Below, in pieces: positions 53,226 through 63,983 of a stretch of 64,000 nt of DNA (its first letter is position 1; the number at the start of each line of letters is the position of its first letter). Under the pieces are notes generated by a model that searched no databases, had not been told where the DNA came from, and worked only from the letters and a program-made list of their open reading frames with translations. Position numbers and translations under genes: made by a program. Origin of the DNA: Methylocapsa aurea (GTDB taxonomy: Bacteria > Pseudomonadota > Alphaproteobacteria > Rhizobiales > Beijerinckiaceae). Location of the stretch: NCBI RefSeq assembly GCF_000746085.1, contig NZ_JQKO01000005.1:1-64000 (forward strand), given 5' to 3'.

Positions 53226-53915
53226 ATGAAAATCCTGGCGATCGATACAGCGCTCCCTGCGGTCTCCGCCTGCGTCATCGACGATGAAGCCGAGGCCGCG
53301 GAGGTGCGCGAGACCATTGCGATGGAGCGCGGCCACGCCGAGGCGCTGATGCCCTTGATCGACCGCGTCATGGCCCGGGTGGAGGGCGGATTTTCCGCGC
53401 TCGACAGGGTTGCGGTGACGGTTGGTCCTGGCTCGTTCACGGGCCTGCGCGTCGGCATCGCCGCCGCCCGCGCCATCGGCGTCGCCTGCGAAATTCCCGT
53501 CGTCGGCGTCTCAACCCTCGCCGCGCTCGCCGCGCCCCTGATTCTCGAGGAGAAGCCGGGCCTTGTCGGCGTCGCGATCGACGCCCGCCACGGCAATGTT
53601 TACTTTGCCGCATTTGGACCTGATGGGAGGGCCATATTGGCGCCCCGGATCACGACGATCCACGACGCCGCCCGTTCGCTGGGCGAGGGTCCCGTCCGGC
53701 TCGCCGGCTCGGGCGCGCCGTTGCTCGCCATCGAGGCCGCCTCCGGGGGAATGATCGTCGAGGTCGTCGATGACGCCGTCGCGCCGGACATTGTCATCGT
53801 CGCCAAACTCGGGCTGCTGGCCGATCCTATCCTGGCCCCGCCCAGGCCGCTTTATTTGAAGGCCCCCGACGCCAAGCCGCAGGACGCGGCGCGGATTCCT
53901 CTGGCCGCGCCGTGA
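53226..53915 (+). CDS. tsaB: tRNA t6A biosynthesis protein TsaB
   Basis: A 229-aa protein of the TsaB/YeaZ family, a partner of TsaD for making the t6A37 nucleotide of tRNA. It starts MKILAIDTALPAVSACVID, has the ASKHA phosphate loop VTVGPGSFTGLRVGIAAARA and VGVSTLAALAAPLI. TsaB dimerises with TsaD and is itself not an ATPase. The start at 53226 follows a normal position. It lies 7 bases before rimI, so the two are co-transcribed. Confidence 0.93.
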   Translation: MKILAIDTALPAVSACVIDDEAEAAEVRETIAMERGHAEALMPLIDRVMARVEGGFSALDRVAVTVGPGSFTGLRVGIAAARAIGVACEIPVVGVSTLAALAAPLILEEKPGLVGVAIDARHGNVYFAAFGPDGRAILAPRITTIHDAARSLGEGPVRLAGSGAPLLAIEAASGGMIVEVVDDAVAPDIVIVAKLGLLADPILAPPRPLYLKAPDAKPQDAARIPLAAP

Positions 53916-53922
53916 GCGGGGC

Positions 53923-54405
53923 ATGTTCAACCTATTCGCCAAAGCCTCCGTCCCCTCCCCGCGTCCGATCGGAGGAGAGTGGAGCGCCGAATGCGCCCGC
54001 ATCCACGCCTCGAGCTTCGCCTATCCCTGGCGGGAGGCCGACATCGAGCAGCTTTTGCTCGCCCCCGAGATTGTCGCCGCAGGCGCCATCGAGGCGAAGG
54101 ATCAAACGCTCGCCGGATTCATCATGTCCCGCACGGCCCTGGACGAAGCCGAAATCCTGACGCTTGCCGTCACGCCGGAGCGCCGCCGCTGCGGGATCGG
54201 CCAAAGTCTTCTATCGGCCCATCTGGCCGGCCTCGCCAGTCTGGGCGTCAACCGGGTCTTTCTCGAAGTCGATATCGACAACGCCGCCGCGCGCGCACTC
54301 TATGAGCGCTTTGGCTTTCGCCAGGTGGGGGAGCGCAAGGCCTATTACCGCACCGAAGGCGGCAAGCCGGCCAGCGCGCTCGTCATGCGGCTCGACCTGA
54401 CTTAG
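53923..54405 (+). CDS. rimI: Ribosomal-protein-alanine N-acetyltransferase RimI
   Basis: A 160-aa GNAT acetyltransferase. The acetyl-CoA motif is ILTLAVTPERRRCGIGQSLL (Q/RxxGxG/A), with ECARIHASSFAYPWREADIE as the N-terminal substrate part and VDIDNAAARALYERFGFRQV as the C-terminal motif. RimI acetylates the N-terminus of ribosomal protein S18. It forms an operon with tsaB. The gap to miaB, 120 bases, has no gene. Confidence 0.9.
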   Translation: MFNLFAKASVPSPRPIGGEWSAECARIHASSFAYPWREADIEQLLLAPEIVAAGAIEAKDQTLAGFIMSRTALDEAEILTLAVTPERRRCGIGQSLLSAHLAGLASLGVNRVFLEVDIDNAAARALYERFGFRQVGERKAYYRTEGGKPASALVMRLDLT

Positions 54406-54525
54406 AACCGAGCTTGAAGAATTGGATGGCGGCGCCGCAAAGTCCGCGCGTTTGCCTGTTTCCTTGAATGTCATAAGGCTTTAGAACAAGCATGAGAGGC
54501 TAAGGCCTCGAAGATCGCGGGGACG

Positions 54526-56009
54526 ATGTCAGGTTTCGATCATTTGCATGCCGGCGACGGAGATGCCGGTCAAGCGCATGCCGGCCAAGGCATTTCCGCC
54601 GAACCGGAGGCTTGCGCTGAAAGGCCGCGGCGCCGCAGCGTTTTCGTGCAGTCTTTCGGCTGCCAGATGAATGTCTATGACGCCCAACGCATGACCGATC
54701 TCTTGGCGCCCGAAGGCTACGCCGAGACGGCGCGGGCGGAAAACGCCGACCTCGTGATCCTGAACACCTGCCATATCCGCGAACGCGCCTCTGAAAAGAT
54801 TTTTTCCGAATTGGGCAAGCTGCGCGCGCTCAAGGCGGAGCGCGCCAAGTCCGGCAGGCACACGAAGATCATCGTCGCCGGCTGCGTGGCGCAGGCGGAA
54901 GGGAGCGAGATTTTCCGCCGCCAGAAAGCCGTTGATATCGTCGTCGGCCCACAGAGCTATCATCGGCTGCCCGAGCTCTTGCGCCGCTCGCAAACCCAGC
55001 CGGGACTGGTTGAGACTGATTTCCCGCCCGAGCCCAAGTTCGATTTTCTGGTCGCCCCTTCCCTGCAGCAGATCCGCAAGCGCGGGGTCAGCGCTTTCGT
55101 CACGGTGCAGGAAGGCTGCGACAAGTTCTGCAGTTTCTGCGTCGTGCCCTATACGCGGGGCGCCGAGAGCTCTCGCCCCGTCGCCGACATTCTCGCCGAG
55201 GTCGAGACGCTCGCCGCCGGTGGTGTGCGCGAGGTGACCCTCCTCGGCCAGAACGTCAACGCCTATCACGGTCAAGCGGATCTTGCGGAGTCTGACGCCG
55301 GAGGGACGGCTTCGCTGGCGCGCCTCTGCGGGTTGATCGCCAAGACGCCCGGAATCGCGCGCATCCGCTATGCCACGAGCCATCCTCGCGACATGGACGA
55401 CGACCTCATCGCAGCGCATCGCGACGAAGCGGCTTTGATGCCGTTCCTGCATCTGCCGGTGCAATCGGGTTCGGACAAGATCTTAGCCGCGATGAACCGT
55501 AGGCATGACAGCGCCAGCTACCGCGATCTCGTCGCCGACATCCGGCGGGCGCGGCCGGACATCGCGCTTTCGTCGGATTTCATCGTCGGATTTCCGGGCG
55601 AGACCGACGCGGATTTTTCCGCGACGCTCGATCTGATCGAAAAGACCGGCTTCGCCAGCGCCTTCTCGTTCAAATATTCGCAGCGCCCCGGGACGCCCGG
55701 CGCCGATTGGCCGGACCAGATCGAGGAAAGCGTCAAATCGGCGCGGCTCGCCACGCTTCAAAACCTGCTCGAGCGGCAACGCCAGGCTTTCAATCGAAGC
55801 ATGGTCGGGCGAACGCTCGACGTCCTGATCGAAAAACGCGGCCGCCATGCCGGCCAGATCGCCGGGAAAACGCCCTATCTTCAAGCGGTTCAGCTTGAGG
55901 GCGCGGCCGAGCGCATCGGTGAAATTCTGGCCGTCGAGATCGTCGCGGCGGGCGCCAATTCCCTGTTTGGACGCCTTGCGCCGGATCAAGCCCCCCGAGG
56001 TGCGCCTCT

Positions 56010-56013
<4 letters not shown>
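54526..56013 (+). CDS. miaB: tRNA-i6A37 methylthiotransferase MiaB
   Basis: A 495-aa radical-SAM enzyme that methylthiolates i6A37 in tRNA. The N-terminal domain has [37 protein letters not shown] and [15 protein letters not shown] (three Cys cluster). The core has [20 protein letters not shown] (CxxxCxxC). The C-terminal TRAM domain spans about residues 395-470. An N-terminal 25-residue extension before the core is His/Gly/Asp-rich. The stop overlaps the start of phoH (TTGA), giving translational coupling. Confidence 0.96.
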
Positions 56014-57061
<1,048 letters not shown>

Positions 57062-57065
<4 letters not shown>

Positions 57066-57547
57066 GCTTCGTGATCGACCTTTCGATCGAATCGGGCGAT
57101 TGGGGGGCCCTTGAGGACCCATCGCGCCTCGCCGAGACCGTGATCCGGGCCGCGATCGCGCGAAGCGGCGTCAAGCTGATCGAGGGCGCGGAGATCAGCA
57201 TCGTTCTTTGCGACGACGCCTTCATTCGCGATTTGAATCGCAAATGGCGCGGCCTCGACAAGCCGACCAATGTTCTTTCCTTTCCGGCCGGGGGCCCGGC
57301 CGGGGCGCCCATCCTCGGCGACATCGTGATCGCATGCGAGACCGCCGCCAGCGAAGCTTTGGAGGCGCAAAAGCCGTTGCGCGATCATGTCGCCCATCTC
57401 CTCGCGCACGGCTTTTTGCATCTGATCGGCTATGATCACATCGAGGATGCCAAGGCGCTGGAGATGGAGGCGCTCGAACGCGACATTCTCGCAACGCTGG
57501 GGATCGATGATCCCTACCAAGACGCCTTGATCCAGGCCGCGAATTGA
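57062..57547 (+). CDS. ybeY: Endoribonuclease YbeY
   Basis: A 161-aa metal-dependent RNase that matures 16S rRNA and is involved in ribosome quality control. The Zn site is the three-His motif AHLLAHGFLHLIGYDHIED. The N-terminal part has LCDDAFIRDLNRKWRGLDKP and TNVLSFPAGGPA. The ATG overlaps the phoH stop (ATGA). The gene is between phoH and a CBS protein as is usual in rhizobia and many bacteria. Confidence 0.96.
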
Positions 57548-58599
57548 CGACGACGGGGATGATGACCGAACGCGATATGCTCGCTGCGAACGAGAACGGA
57601 TCCGACAAACTCATCGCCGGCGCGCGGCCGAGCCTGTTCGACCGTTTGCGCGCCTTGTTCGGGCTCGGCGGCGCCTCGATCCGCGACGATATCCAGGATG
57701 CGCTTGCCGACACCTCGACCGATGTCGATTTTTCGGCGCAAGAGCGCGCCATGCTGAAGAATGTCCTCGCCCTGCACGAGTTGCGGGTCGAAGACGTCAT
57801 GGTTCCTCGCGCCGACATTATGGCCGTCGCGCTCGAAACCAGCCTCAGCGATGTGCTGGCGACGTTTCGCACCGCCGGCCATTCCCGGCTGCCGGTGCAT
57901 GGCGAGACTCTCGATGATCCCCGCGGCATGGTGCATATCCGCGATTTCGTCTCCTATCTCGCCGCCGAGGCGAATCCCTCCCCGGCGCCGTCGGCGTCCG
58001 AATCCTCGGCGCGCGAGCCCGAAAGCGAGCCCGCGGCCAGACGATTCGAGAATTTGGACAAATTAGACATCCCCTTGTCGCAAGCCAATATTCTGCGCCC
58101 GGTCCTCTTTGTCCCCCCCTCGATGCCGGCGCTTGACCTCCTTTTGAAGATGCAGGCGACGCGAACCCATATGGCGCTCGTCATCGACGAATATGGCGGC
58201 ACCGACGGCCTCGCCTCGATCGAGGACATCGTCGAGATGATCGTCGGCGATATCGAAGACGAACATGATTTCGACGAAAGCCCCAAGATCGACGCCATGC
58301 CCGACGGAAGCTTCGTCGTCGACGCCCGCGCCAGTCTCGAGGACGTCTCGATCGCGATCGATTCCGACCTCGCTACGATCAGCGACGCCGAGGACGTCGA
58401 CACCCTGGGCGGACTGATCACGACGCTCGCCGGGCATGTTCCGGTTCGCGGTGAAATCATCGTGGAAGGCGGGCTCGAATTTGAAGTCCTCGACGCCGAC
58501 CCGCGCCGGGTGAAGCGAATTAAGATTCACATCGGGCGCGGCGAGCCCAAGGACGAGCCGGCCTCCGCCGAAATCGATCAGGCGCAGCACGAAAAGTGA
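57544..58599 (+). CDS. CBS-domain protein (CorC/TlyC-like)
   Basis: A 351-aa cytoplasmic protein with two CBS domains (about residues 75-135 and 175-240; VEDVMVPRADIMAVALETSL and MALVIDEYGGTDGLASIEDI). An Ala/Ser/Glu-rich insert between them is long. The C-terminal CorC_HlyC domain is at about 255-340. The N-terminal membrane domain of full CorC-type transporters (DUF21) is absent, as in the classical ybeX next to ybeY. A role in Mg/Co homeostasis or ribosome assembly is inferred. The start is TTG 57544 (overlapping the ybeY stop) or one of the ATGs at 57559/57562. Confidence 0.9.
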   Translation: MTTTGMMTERDMLAANENGSDKLIAGARPSLFDRLRALFGLGGASIRDDIQDALADTSTDVDFSAQERAMLKNVLALHELRVEDVMVPRADIMAVALETSLSDVLATFRTAGHSRLPVHGETLDDPRGMVHIRDFVSYLAAEANPSPAPSASESSAREPESEPAARRFENLDKLDIPLSQANILRPVLFVPPSMPALDLLLKMQATRTHMALVIDEYGGTDGLASIEDIVEMIVGDIEDEHDFDESPKIDAMPDGSFVVDARASLEDVSIAIDSDLATISDAEDVDTLGGLITTLAGHVPVRGEIIVEGGLEFEVLDADPRRVKRIKIHIGRGEPKDEPASAEIDQAQHEK

Positions 58600-58942
58600 A
58601 GCGCGTCTTTGCCGAACCGATCGGCGTGCGATGTGGAGCGCCGGCCGCCGTAATGAACCATGAAGTTTTAGATGAAATCGCTCAGCCGCGGCGAACAAAG
58701 GGCCGCGCCAGTCCTGATGCGCTCTCCTCCAAGAAAGCAGAAGATCCGGGTCGCGGATGGCGCGCCGAGCGGTCATTTTCCTCAAATCAGCGAGCCGCCG
58801 GTCGTCGTGGAGGCCATTGGCGAGGGGCTGTCCGAGCCGCGCCATTCACAGCAACACTTCGGCGCCGGCGAGATTATGAGGAGCGGTCGGTTTGGCGAGT
58901 CCCTTCATCGCAAAGGCGCCTTTGGCGAAGGCCTCCGCCATC

Positions 58943-60634
58943 ATGAGCGCCATCGCCGCTGCGATCATTCAGGCCAAGGGCTGGCGCCGCCGCCTGATCG
59001 CGCTCGCCGCTGGCGCGACGGGCGCACTCGCCATGGCGCCCTTCCATTTTTTTCTCGGGCTGGCGATCCCGGCCACGGTTGCGATCTGGCTGATCGACGG
59101 TTCGGCGTCAAAGATCCAAACGCCTCCAGTCGGCCGCTTCGGCCGCGCGACGGCGCCTATTCTCCCACACGCCGCGCGGCGCGCCTTCGCCGTCGGCTGG
59201 TGGTGGGGCTTTGGCTATTTCCTAGCCGGGCTCTGGTGGCTTGGCGCGGCCTTTCTCGTCGAGGCCGAGGCTTTCGCTTGGGCCATGCCCTTTGGCGTCA
59301 TCGGCCTTCCCGCGCTTCTGGCTTTCTTCCCGGCCCTTGGCTTCCTGCTCGCGCGCCTGCTCTGGACGCCTGGCGCCAGCCGGATTTTTGCCTTCGCCGC
59401 GGCGCTGACCTTGGCCGAATGGCTGCGCGGACATGTTTTGACGGGTTTTCCCTGGAACACTTTCGGGATGGCGCTCGGCGGCAATCTCGTCTTGGCGCAA
59501 TTGGCTTCGGTCATTGGCCTTTATGGGCTGACCGTCATCGCGCTGGTTCTGTCCTCCGTCCCCGCCGTTCTCGGCGGCCCAATCGCCCCGAGAGAAAGCG
59601 GGGCGAGGCGCCCGGTTGCGGCGTTCGGCGCGGCGGTCCTCGCGCTGGCGGCGATTTACGGCTTCGGCGCCCTTCGCCTGGCTCTGGCGGATCGCGGCGC
59701 GGTCCAAGGGGTGGAACTAGCCATCATGCAGCCAAATCTCGCCCAGGACGCGAAGTTCCGGCCGGAGAACCGGGACGCGATCCTGGCGCATTATTTGAAA
59801 CTGTCCGCCGCCGCCAAAGGGCCGGCGAAGAACTCCGCCAATTCCAATGAACTCACGACGACCGTTTTCGTCTGGCCGGAATCGGCGTTTCCTTTTATAT
59901 TATCGCATGATCCGGAGGCGCTCGCCGATATCGGAGCCTTTTTGCCGCTGGGCGCTGTTCTCGTCACCGGAGCCGCGCGCGAGGACGATGTCTTGCCCAT
60001 CGTCCATGCCGCGCTCGGCTTGCCGTCTCCGCCAACAAGATATTTTAACGCGATTCAAGTCATTGCGAACGGCGGGCTGATCCTCGACAGTTATGATAAA
60101 GTTCACCTGGTGCCTTTTGGTGAATATTTACCGCTCCAATCCATGCTGAATAGTCTGGGACTGCATCATTTCGTCCATGTCCCAGGAGGGTTTGAAGCGG
60201 GGGCGGCAAGAAAGACGCTCGCCGTGCCAGGGTTGCCGGAGGTTGCGCCGCTGATCTGTTACGAAGCGATTTTTCCAGGCGAAGTCATGCCCCAGCCAGC
60301 CGGCGCGAAGCGGCCGGGCGTTCTGCTCAATGTGACCAATGACGCGTGGTTTGGGATGACCGCCGGCCCCCACCAGCATTTCGCCCAAGCGCGGCTGCGG
60401 GCGATCGAAGAAGGGCTGCCGATGATCCGGGCCGCGAACACCGGAATTTCCGCGATTATCGATCCCTATGGACAGATTCTGGAACAATTGCCTCTCGGAG
60501 CCGAAGGCTTATTGGAGGGGACCCTGCCGCAAGCCATTGCGCCGCCATTCTTTGCTCGCTGGCCGTTCGCCAGCAGCTTTTCAGTCTGGTTCGCGGCGCT
60601 TCTTGTCGCCTTGACGGCCAGGGCCCGTGTTTGA
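58943..60634 (+). CDS. lnt: Apolipoprotein N-acyltransferase
   Basis: A 563-aa inner-membrane enzyme that adds the third acyl chain to lipoproteins. About six to eight membrane helices occupy residues 10-225. A nitrilase-fold domain at about 240-525 contains the catalytic Glu in VFVWPESAFPFI, Lys in YDKVHLVPFGEYLPLQ and Cys in APLICYEAIFPGEV. A final helix ends the protein. The ATG at 58943 is taken; a TTG at 58892 with a GAGGAG site would add 17 residues. The 343 bases between the CBS gene and this start show no supported gene. Confidence 0.95.
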   Translation: MSAIAAAIIQAKGWRRRLIALAAGATGALAMAPFHFFLGLAIPATVAIWLIDGSASKIQTPPVGRFGRATAPILPHAARRAFAVGWWWGFGYFLAGLWWLGAAFLVEAEAFAWAMPFGVIGLPALLAFFPALGFLLARLLWTPGASRIFAFAAALTLAEWLRGHVLTGFPWNTFGMALGGNLVLAQLASVIGLYGLTVIALVLSSVPAVLGGPIAPRESGARRPVAAFGAAVLALAAIYGFGALRLALADRGAVQGVELAIMQPNLAQDAKFRPENRDAILAHYLKLSAAAKGPAKNSANSNELTTTVFVWPESAFPFILSHDPEALADIGAFLPLGAVLVTGAAREDDVLPIVHAALGLPSPPTRYFNAIQVIANGGLILDSYDKVHLVPFGEYLPLQSMLNSLGLHHFVHVPGGFEAGAARKTLAVPGLPEVAPLICYEAIFPGEVMPQPAGAKRPGVLLNVTNDAWFGMTAGPHQHFAQARLRAIEEGLPMIRAANTGISAIIDPYGQILEQLPLGAEGLLEGTLPQAIAPPFFARWPFASSFSVWFAALLVALTARARV

Positions 60635-60706
60635 CAACGCTTGGCAAGTGATCTCTATTTAGCAAGTGATGTTTATTTTCATTCCATTTTTTGCCCCATC
60701 CGCCCG

Positions 60707-60728
60707 AAAAAAGGCGCCAGCCGGCGCC
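60707..60728 (-). terminator. Minus-strand intrinsic terminator-like hairpin
   Basis: On the minus strand a stem GGCGCC-GGCT-GGCGCC is followed by TTTTTT (bases 60728 down to 60707). On the plus strand the T-run is missing. There is no annotated minus-strand gene to its right, so either it belongs to an unrecognised short RNA or the orientation is accidental. Confidence 0.4.
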
Positions 60729-60831
60729 AAGGAAACATCCGGAGAGGCGCGGCATGCAGCCGCTCATTTTCCGTTGTGGAGCGCGATGAAAATATTTTTA
60801 TTATCTCTCACAGCATGAAGCGCATTTGGCT

Positions 60832-61317
60832 ATGAATGAACAAAGCTTGAGCATGGATAAGGTGAAGAAGATTCCGAATCCGATCGACAAACATGTCGGC
60901 AGCCGGGTTCGCATGCGTCGCGTCATATTGGGCATGAGCCAGGAAAAACTCGGCGAAGCCTTGGGTCTGACCTTTCAGCAGGTCCAGAAATACGAAAAAG
61001 GCGCCAACAGGATCGGCGCGAGCCGGCTGCAGCAGATCTCCCGGACGCTCGACGTGCCGCCAGCGTTTTTCTTCGAAGGAGCTCCTTCTTTCGAAGCAGC
61101 CGCCAGCGACGAGAGGGCCCACGTCGGCGTCGCCGAGGATTCAAATTCAACTTATGTCGCCGATTTTCTGTCGACCGCCGAGGGATTGCATCTGAACATG
61201 GCTTTCGCGCGGATTCATGATCCAAAGGTCCGCAAGCGCATTGTCGATCTTGTCGTCGCCCTCGCGGGCGACGAGAGCCACGACCCAATCGCGCGCGAAC
61301 CCTCGGATGAAACCTGA
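60832..61317 (+). CDS. XRE-family transcriptional regulator
   Basis: A 161-aa regulator. The N-terminal Cro/C1-type HTH is at about residues 20-75 (VGSRVRMRRVILGMSQEKLG, LTFQQVQKYEKGANRIGASR). A variable helical C-terminal part is present. In rhizobia, this HTH gene is conserved immediately upstream of metK. The ATG at 60832 is taken (MNEQSLSMDKVKKIPNP); an ATG at 60853 is also possible. The upstream region is relatively AT-rich. The target is unknown. Confidence 0.9.
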   Translation: MNEQSLSMDKVKKIPNPIDKHVGSRVRMRRVILGMSQEKLGEALGLTFQQVQKYEKGANRIGASRLQQISRTLDVPPAFFFEGAPSFEAAASDERAHVGVAEDSNSTYVADFLSTAEGLHLNMAFARIHDPKVRKRIVDLVVALAGDESHDPIAREPSDET

Positions 61318-61481
61318 CGGATGCGCCGGCCTGCGTTCGATCTAACGAACAGCGTGGGCCAAATAGCTTGACAAAACGAACGGGATATAGAAATTTCCGG
61401 GGCGGCGATCTCGGGGCGCCCTTCGAATAGGCGCGCCTGCCGATCCCTGGCGACGAAGCTTTTGCCCACTGGAGACAGTCC

Positions 61482-62678
61482 GTGCCTCGCGAGAATTATC
61501 TTTTTACGAGTGAATCGGTCGCGGAAGGACATCCCGACAAGGTTTGCGATCGGATTTCCGACGAAATCGTCGACCTGTTCTTCCGCGAAGGCGAGAAGGC
61601 GGGGGTGGATCCCTACCAGATCAGAGTCGCCTGCGAGACTCTGGCGACGACCAATCGGATCATCATCGCCGGCGAAGTGCGCGGCCCGGCAATTCCCACT
61701 GAGGCGATTGAAGCCGCCGCACGCGGCGCGGTCAAGAGCATCGGCTACGAGCAGGACGGCTTTCACTGGCGGACCGCCGGCGTCGAAGTGCTTCTTCATG
61801 CGCAATCGGCCGATATCGCCCAAGGAGTCGACGCCGGCGGCAACAAGGACGAAGGCGCTGGCGATCAAGGCATCATGTTCGGCTACGCCTGCCGCGAAAC
61901 GCCGGAGCTCATGCCGGCGCCGATCTATTACGCCCATAAGATTCTCGAAGTGCTTGCGCGCGAACGCAAGTCGGGCGTCGGCGACGCCACCAAACTTGGT
62001 CCGGACGCCAAAAGTCAGGTGACGGTCAGATATGTGAACGGCAAACCCGTCGGCGTGACCCAGATCGTGTTGTCGACGCAGCACCTCGACGAAAATTTGA
62101 GTTCGCTTGATGTTCGAAGCATTGTCGAGCCCTATATCCGGGCGACTTTGCCGGAAGGCTGGATCAGCGCGGATACGATTTGGCACGTCAATCCGACGGG
62201 CAAATTCGTGATCGGCGGCCCCGATGGCGATTGCGGCCTGACCGGCCGCAAAATCATCGTCGACACTTATGGCGGCGCGGCGCCCCACGGCGGCGGCGCC
62301 TTTTCCGGCAAGGACCCGACCAAGGTCGACCGCTCCGCCGCCTATGCCGCGCGCTACCTCGCCAAGAATGTCGTCGCCGCTGGGCTCGCCGATCGCTGCA
62401 CCATCCAGCTGTCCTATGCGATCGGCGTCGCGGAGCCCCTGTCGATCTATGTCGACACGCATGGCACGGGAAACGTCGCCGAGGACAAGCTCGAGGCTGT
62501 CCTTGGCCAGAGCATGCGTCTCTCCCCGCGCGGCATCCGCGAACATCTGGAACTGAATCGGCCGATCTACGCCCGCACGTCCGCTTATGGCCATTTCGGC
62601 CGGACGCCCGATGCGGAAGGCGGTTTTTCCTGGGAAAGGACCGATCTGGGGGCCAAACTCAAGGCGCATTTGGCCTGA
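61482..62678 (+). CDS. metK: S-adenosylmethionine synthetase
   Basis: A 398-aa MAT that makes SAM from methionine and ATP. Motifs: [20 protein letters not shown] (ATP/Mg), [12 protein letters not shown] (the GAGDQG motif) and [20 protein letters not shown] (the P-loop-like motif). The start is GTG 61482 with GGAGAC 5 bases upstream. The 164-base leader contains TTGACA at 61368 but I saw no SAM-II type fold. Full length. It supplies SAM for TrmB, MiaB and MtaB in this window. Confidence 0.97.
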   Translation: MPRENYLFTSESVAEGHPDKVCDRISDEIVDLFFREGEKAGVDPYQIRVACETLATTNRIIIAGEVRGPAIPTEAIEAAARGAVKSIGYEQDGFHWRTAGVEVLLHAQSADIAQGVDAGGNKDEGAGDQGIMFGYACRETPELMPAPIYYAHKILEVLARERKSGVGDATKLGPDAKSQVTVRYVNGKPVGVTQIVLSTQHLDENLSSLDVRSIVEPYIRATLPEGWISADTIWHVNPTGKFVIGGPDGDCGLTGRKIIVDTYGGAAPHGGGAFSGKDPTKVDRSAAYAARYLAKNVVAAGLADRCTIQLSYAIGVAEPLSIYVDTHGTGNVAEDKLEAVLGQSMRLSPRGIREHLELNRPIYARTSAYGHFGRTPDAEGGFSWERTDLGAKLKAHLA

Positions 62679-62756
62679 GCATCTTTGTTTTGATGCGCGT
62701 TCTGACCCAATAAATCTGCGCGAAAAACAAAGCTGGAAGGCGGATCTGGAAGACCA

Positions 62757-63527
62757 ATGTTGGGAGGTTGCGCGCAGACAACCGTTTCGTCGGATAAAGA
62801 TAAGGCGGCGGCGCATCCATCGGGCCTTTATGGCCGACGCAGGGGCAAGAAGCTTCGGGCGCGCGCCGCCGAACTCTTGCAAATAACCCTGCCCGGCGTG
62901 ACTTTTGATGCGTCAAAACCTATTTTAGATCCCGCGTCCCTCTTTGAGACTGAATATTCAGCGCTTTGGCTGGAAATTGGCTTCGGCGGCGGCGAGCACC
63001 TTGCCGCCGAGGCGATCCGGCACCCCGACGCAGGCTATATAGGCTGCGAGGCGTTCTTGAACGGGCTTGCCAAGGCCTTGGCTTTGATCGAGGGGAGCGC
63101 GTTGCGCAATGTGCGTCTCTATGATGGCGACGCGCGCAATGTGATAGACGCACTGCCGCCGCAGAGCCTGGACGGCGTTTATCTTCTCTACCCCGATCCC
63201 TGGCCGAAGCGGCGGCAGCGCAAACGGCGTTTTCTGTCCGATGAGATGCTAATTAGACTGGCCCGCGTCATGCGTCCTGGCGCTGAGCTCCGTTTCGCGA
63301 CCGACATCGACGATAATGCGGGCTGGACATTGGCCCGCGTCCTGCGCTCGGCTGATTTCACATGGAAGCCGCTAAGCGCAGGCGATTGGCGCCGCCCTTG
63401 GGAGGGTTGGAGCGGAACAAGATATGAAGCCAAGGCGCTACTCGAAGCGCGACAGCCAGCCTATTTCACATTTCTGCGCAACGAGATCTATCCGGAGCAA
63501 GGAACCGTCGATTTAGAGCACCGTTGA
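62757..63527 (+). CDS. trmB: tRNA (guanine-N7-)-methyltransferase TrmB
   Basis: A 256-aa SAM-dependent methyltransferase that makes m7G46 in tRNA. Motifs: LWLEIGFGGGEHLAAEAI (SAM), YIGCEAFLNGLAKALALI, and VYLLYPDPWPKRRQRKRRF (the PDPWxKxRHxKRR motif). The C-terminus has TRYEAKALLEARQPAYFTFL. Codons 253-256 (LEHR) and the stop come from the left end of a mosaic repeat that begins at 63513. It follows metK as usual in rhizobia. Confidence 0.94.
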   Translation: MLGGCAQTTVSSDKDKAAAHPSGLYGRRRGKKLRARAAELLQITLPGVTFDASKPILDPASLFETEYSALWLEIGFGGGEHLAAEAIRHPDAGYIGCEAFLNGLAKALALIEGSALRNVRLYDGDARNVIDALPPQSLDGVYLLYPDPWPKRRQRKRRFLSDEMLIRLARVMRPGAELRFATDIDDNAGWTLARVLRSADFTWKPLSAGDWRRPWEGWSGTRYEAKALLEARQPAYFTFLRNEIYPEQGTVDLEHR

Positions 63528-63596
63528 GGCGAGCAGTTTTCGGTTCGCGTCGAGAAAATGTGATCCTAGAGATGCTTTCTGAAAGGGCCATAGGGG
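63513..63596. repeat. Mosaic palindromic repeat (type A, partial) at the trmB 3' end
   Basis: It begins TTAGAGCACCGTTGAGGCGA, contains TTTCGGTTCGCGTCGAGAAA and ends GATGCTTTCTGAAAGG. It is a diverged copy of 5932-6037. The first 15 bases are read as the last four codons and stop of trmB. The remaining 160 bases to 63758 show no gene. Confidence 0.7.
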
Positions 63597-63758
63597 CCGC
63601 CATTGCCCCCTTGTCGGTTTGATCGATCGCCCCTGCCAGCGCCGCGCGGATGATTGGCCACCGGATTTTCCAGAAACAAAAGCTTGACCTATGTTTTATA
63701 GCCGTGTATCAGCTTCGAAGGGATGATGAAATTCATCATTACTAAATAGATCGCGCGT

Positions 63759-63983
63759 TTAGGCGGCAGGCTCAATTTTTTTCGGCGCGTCGGCAGGGTG
63801 CGCTCCGAAAGGATTGCGATCGAGACTATGGCCGTAACGTTTGCGGCTTCTCCGATAGCCTTGCGATCTAGCGCCGGCCGTTTGAGCTGCGGATTTACGG
63901 GATGCGGTTCCGCGAAAGCGCTGCAACGTGGCTGGCAGGGCGCTCAAGACCAGCCCCGCAAGATAGCCAAATTGGACGCTCAT
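63759..63983 (-). CDS. Possible small protein at the window edge
   Basis: A 74-codon frame starting MSVQFGYLAGLVLSALPATL with one hydrophobic segment followed by an Arg/Ser-rich tail. No family is recognised. The upstream region falls outside the window, so its context and ribosome site cannot be judged in full. Confidence 0.3.
   Translation of the reverse strand: MSVQFGYLAGLVLSALPATLQRFRGTASRKSAAQTAGARSQGYRRSRKRYGHSLDRNPFGAHPADAPKKIEPAA

Noticed and set aside
58596-58946. A 116-codon plus frame between the CBS gene and lnt that overlaps the CBS stop
   Set aside because: Composition becomes Arg-rich with no family pattern; a GTGA overlap alone is not enough evidence.
61318-61481. A possible SAM riboswitch in the metK leader
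   Set aside because: I could not find the conserved SAM-II or SAM/SAH core in the 164-base leader, and no clear pseudoknot; only a TTGACA box is visible.
61215-62882. A 555-codon minus-strand frame opposite metK
   Set aside because: It is antisense to metK and overlaps the XRE and trmB genes; no family resemblance.
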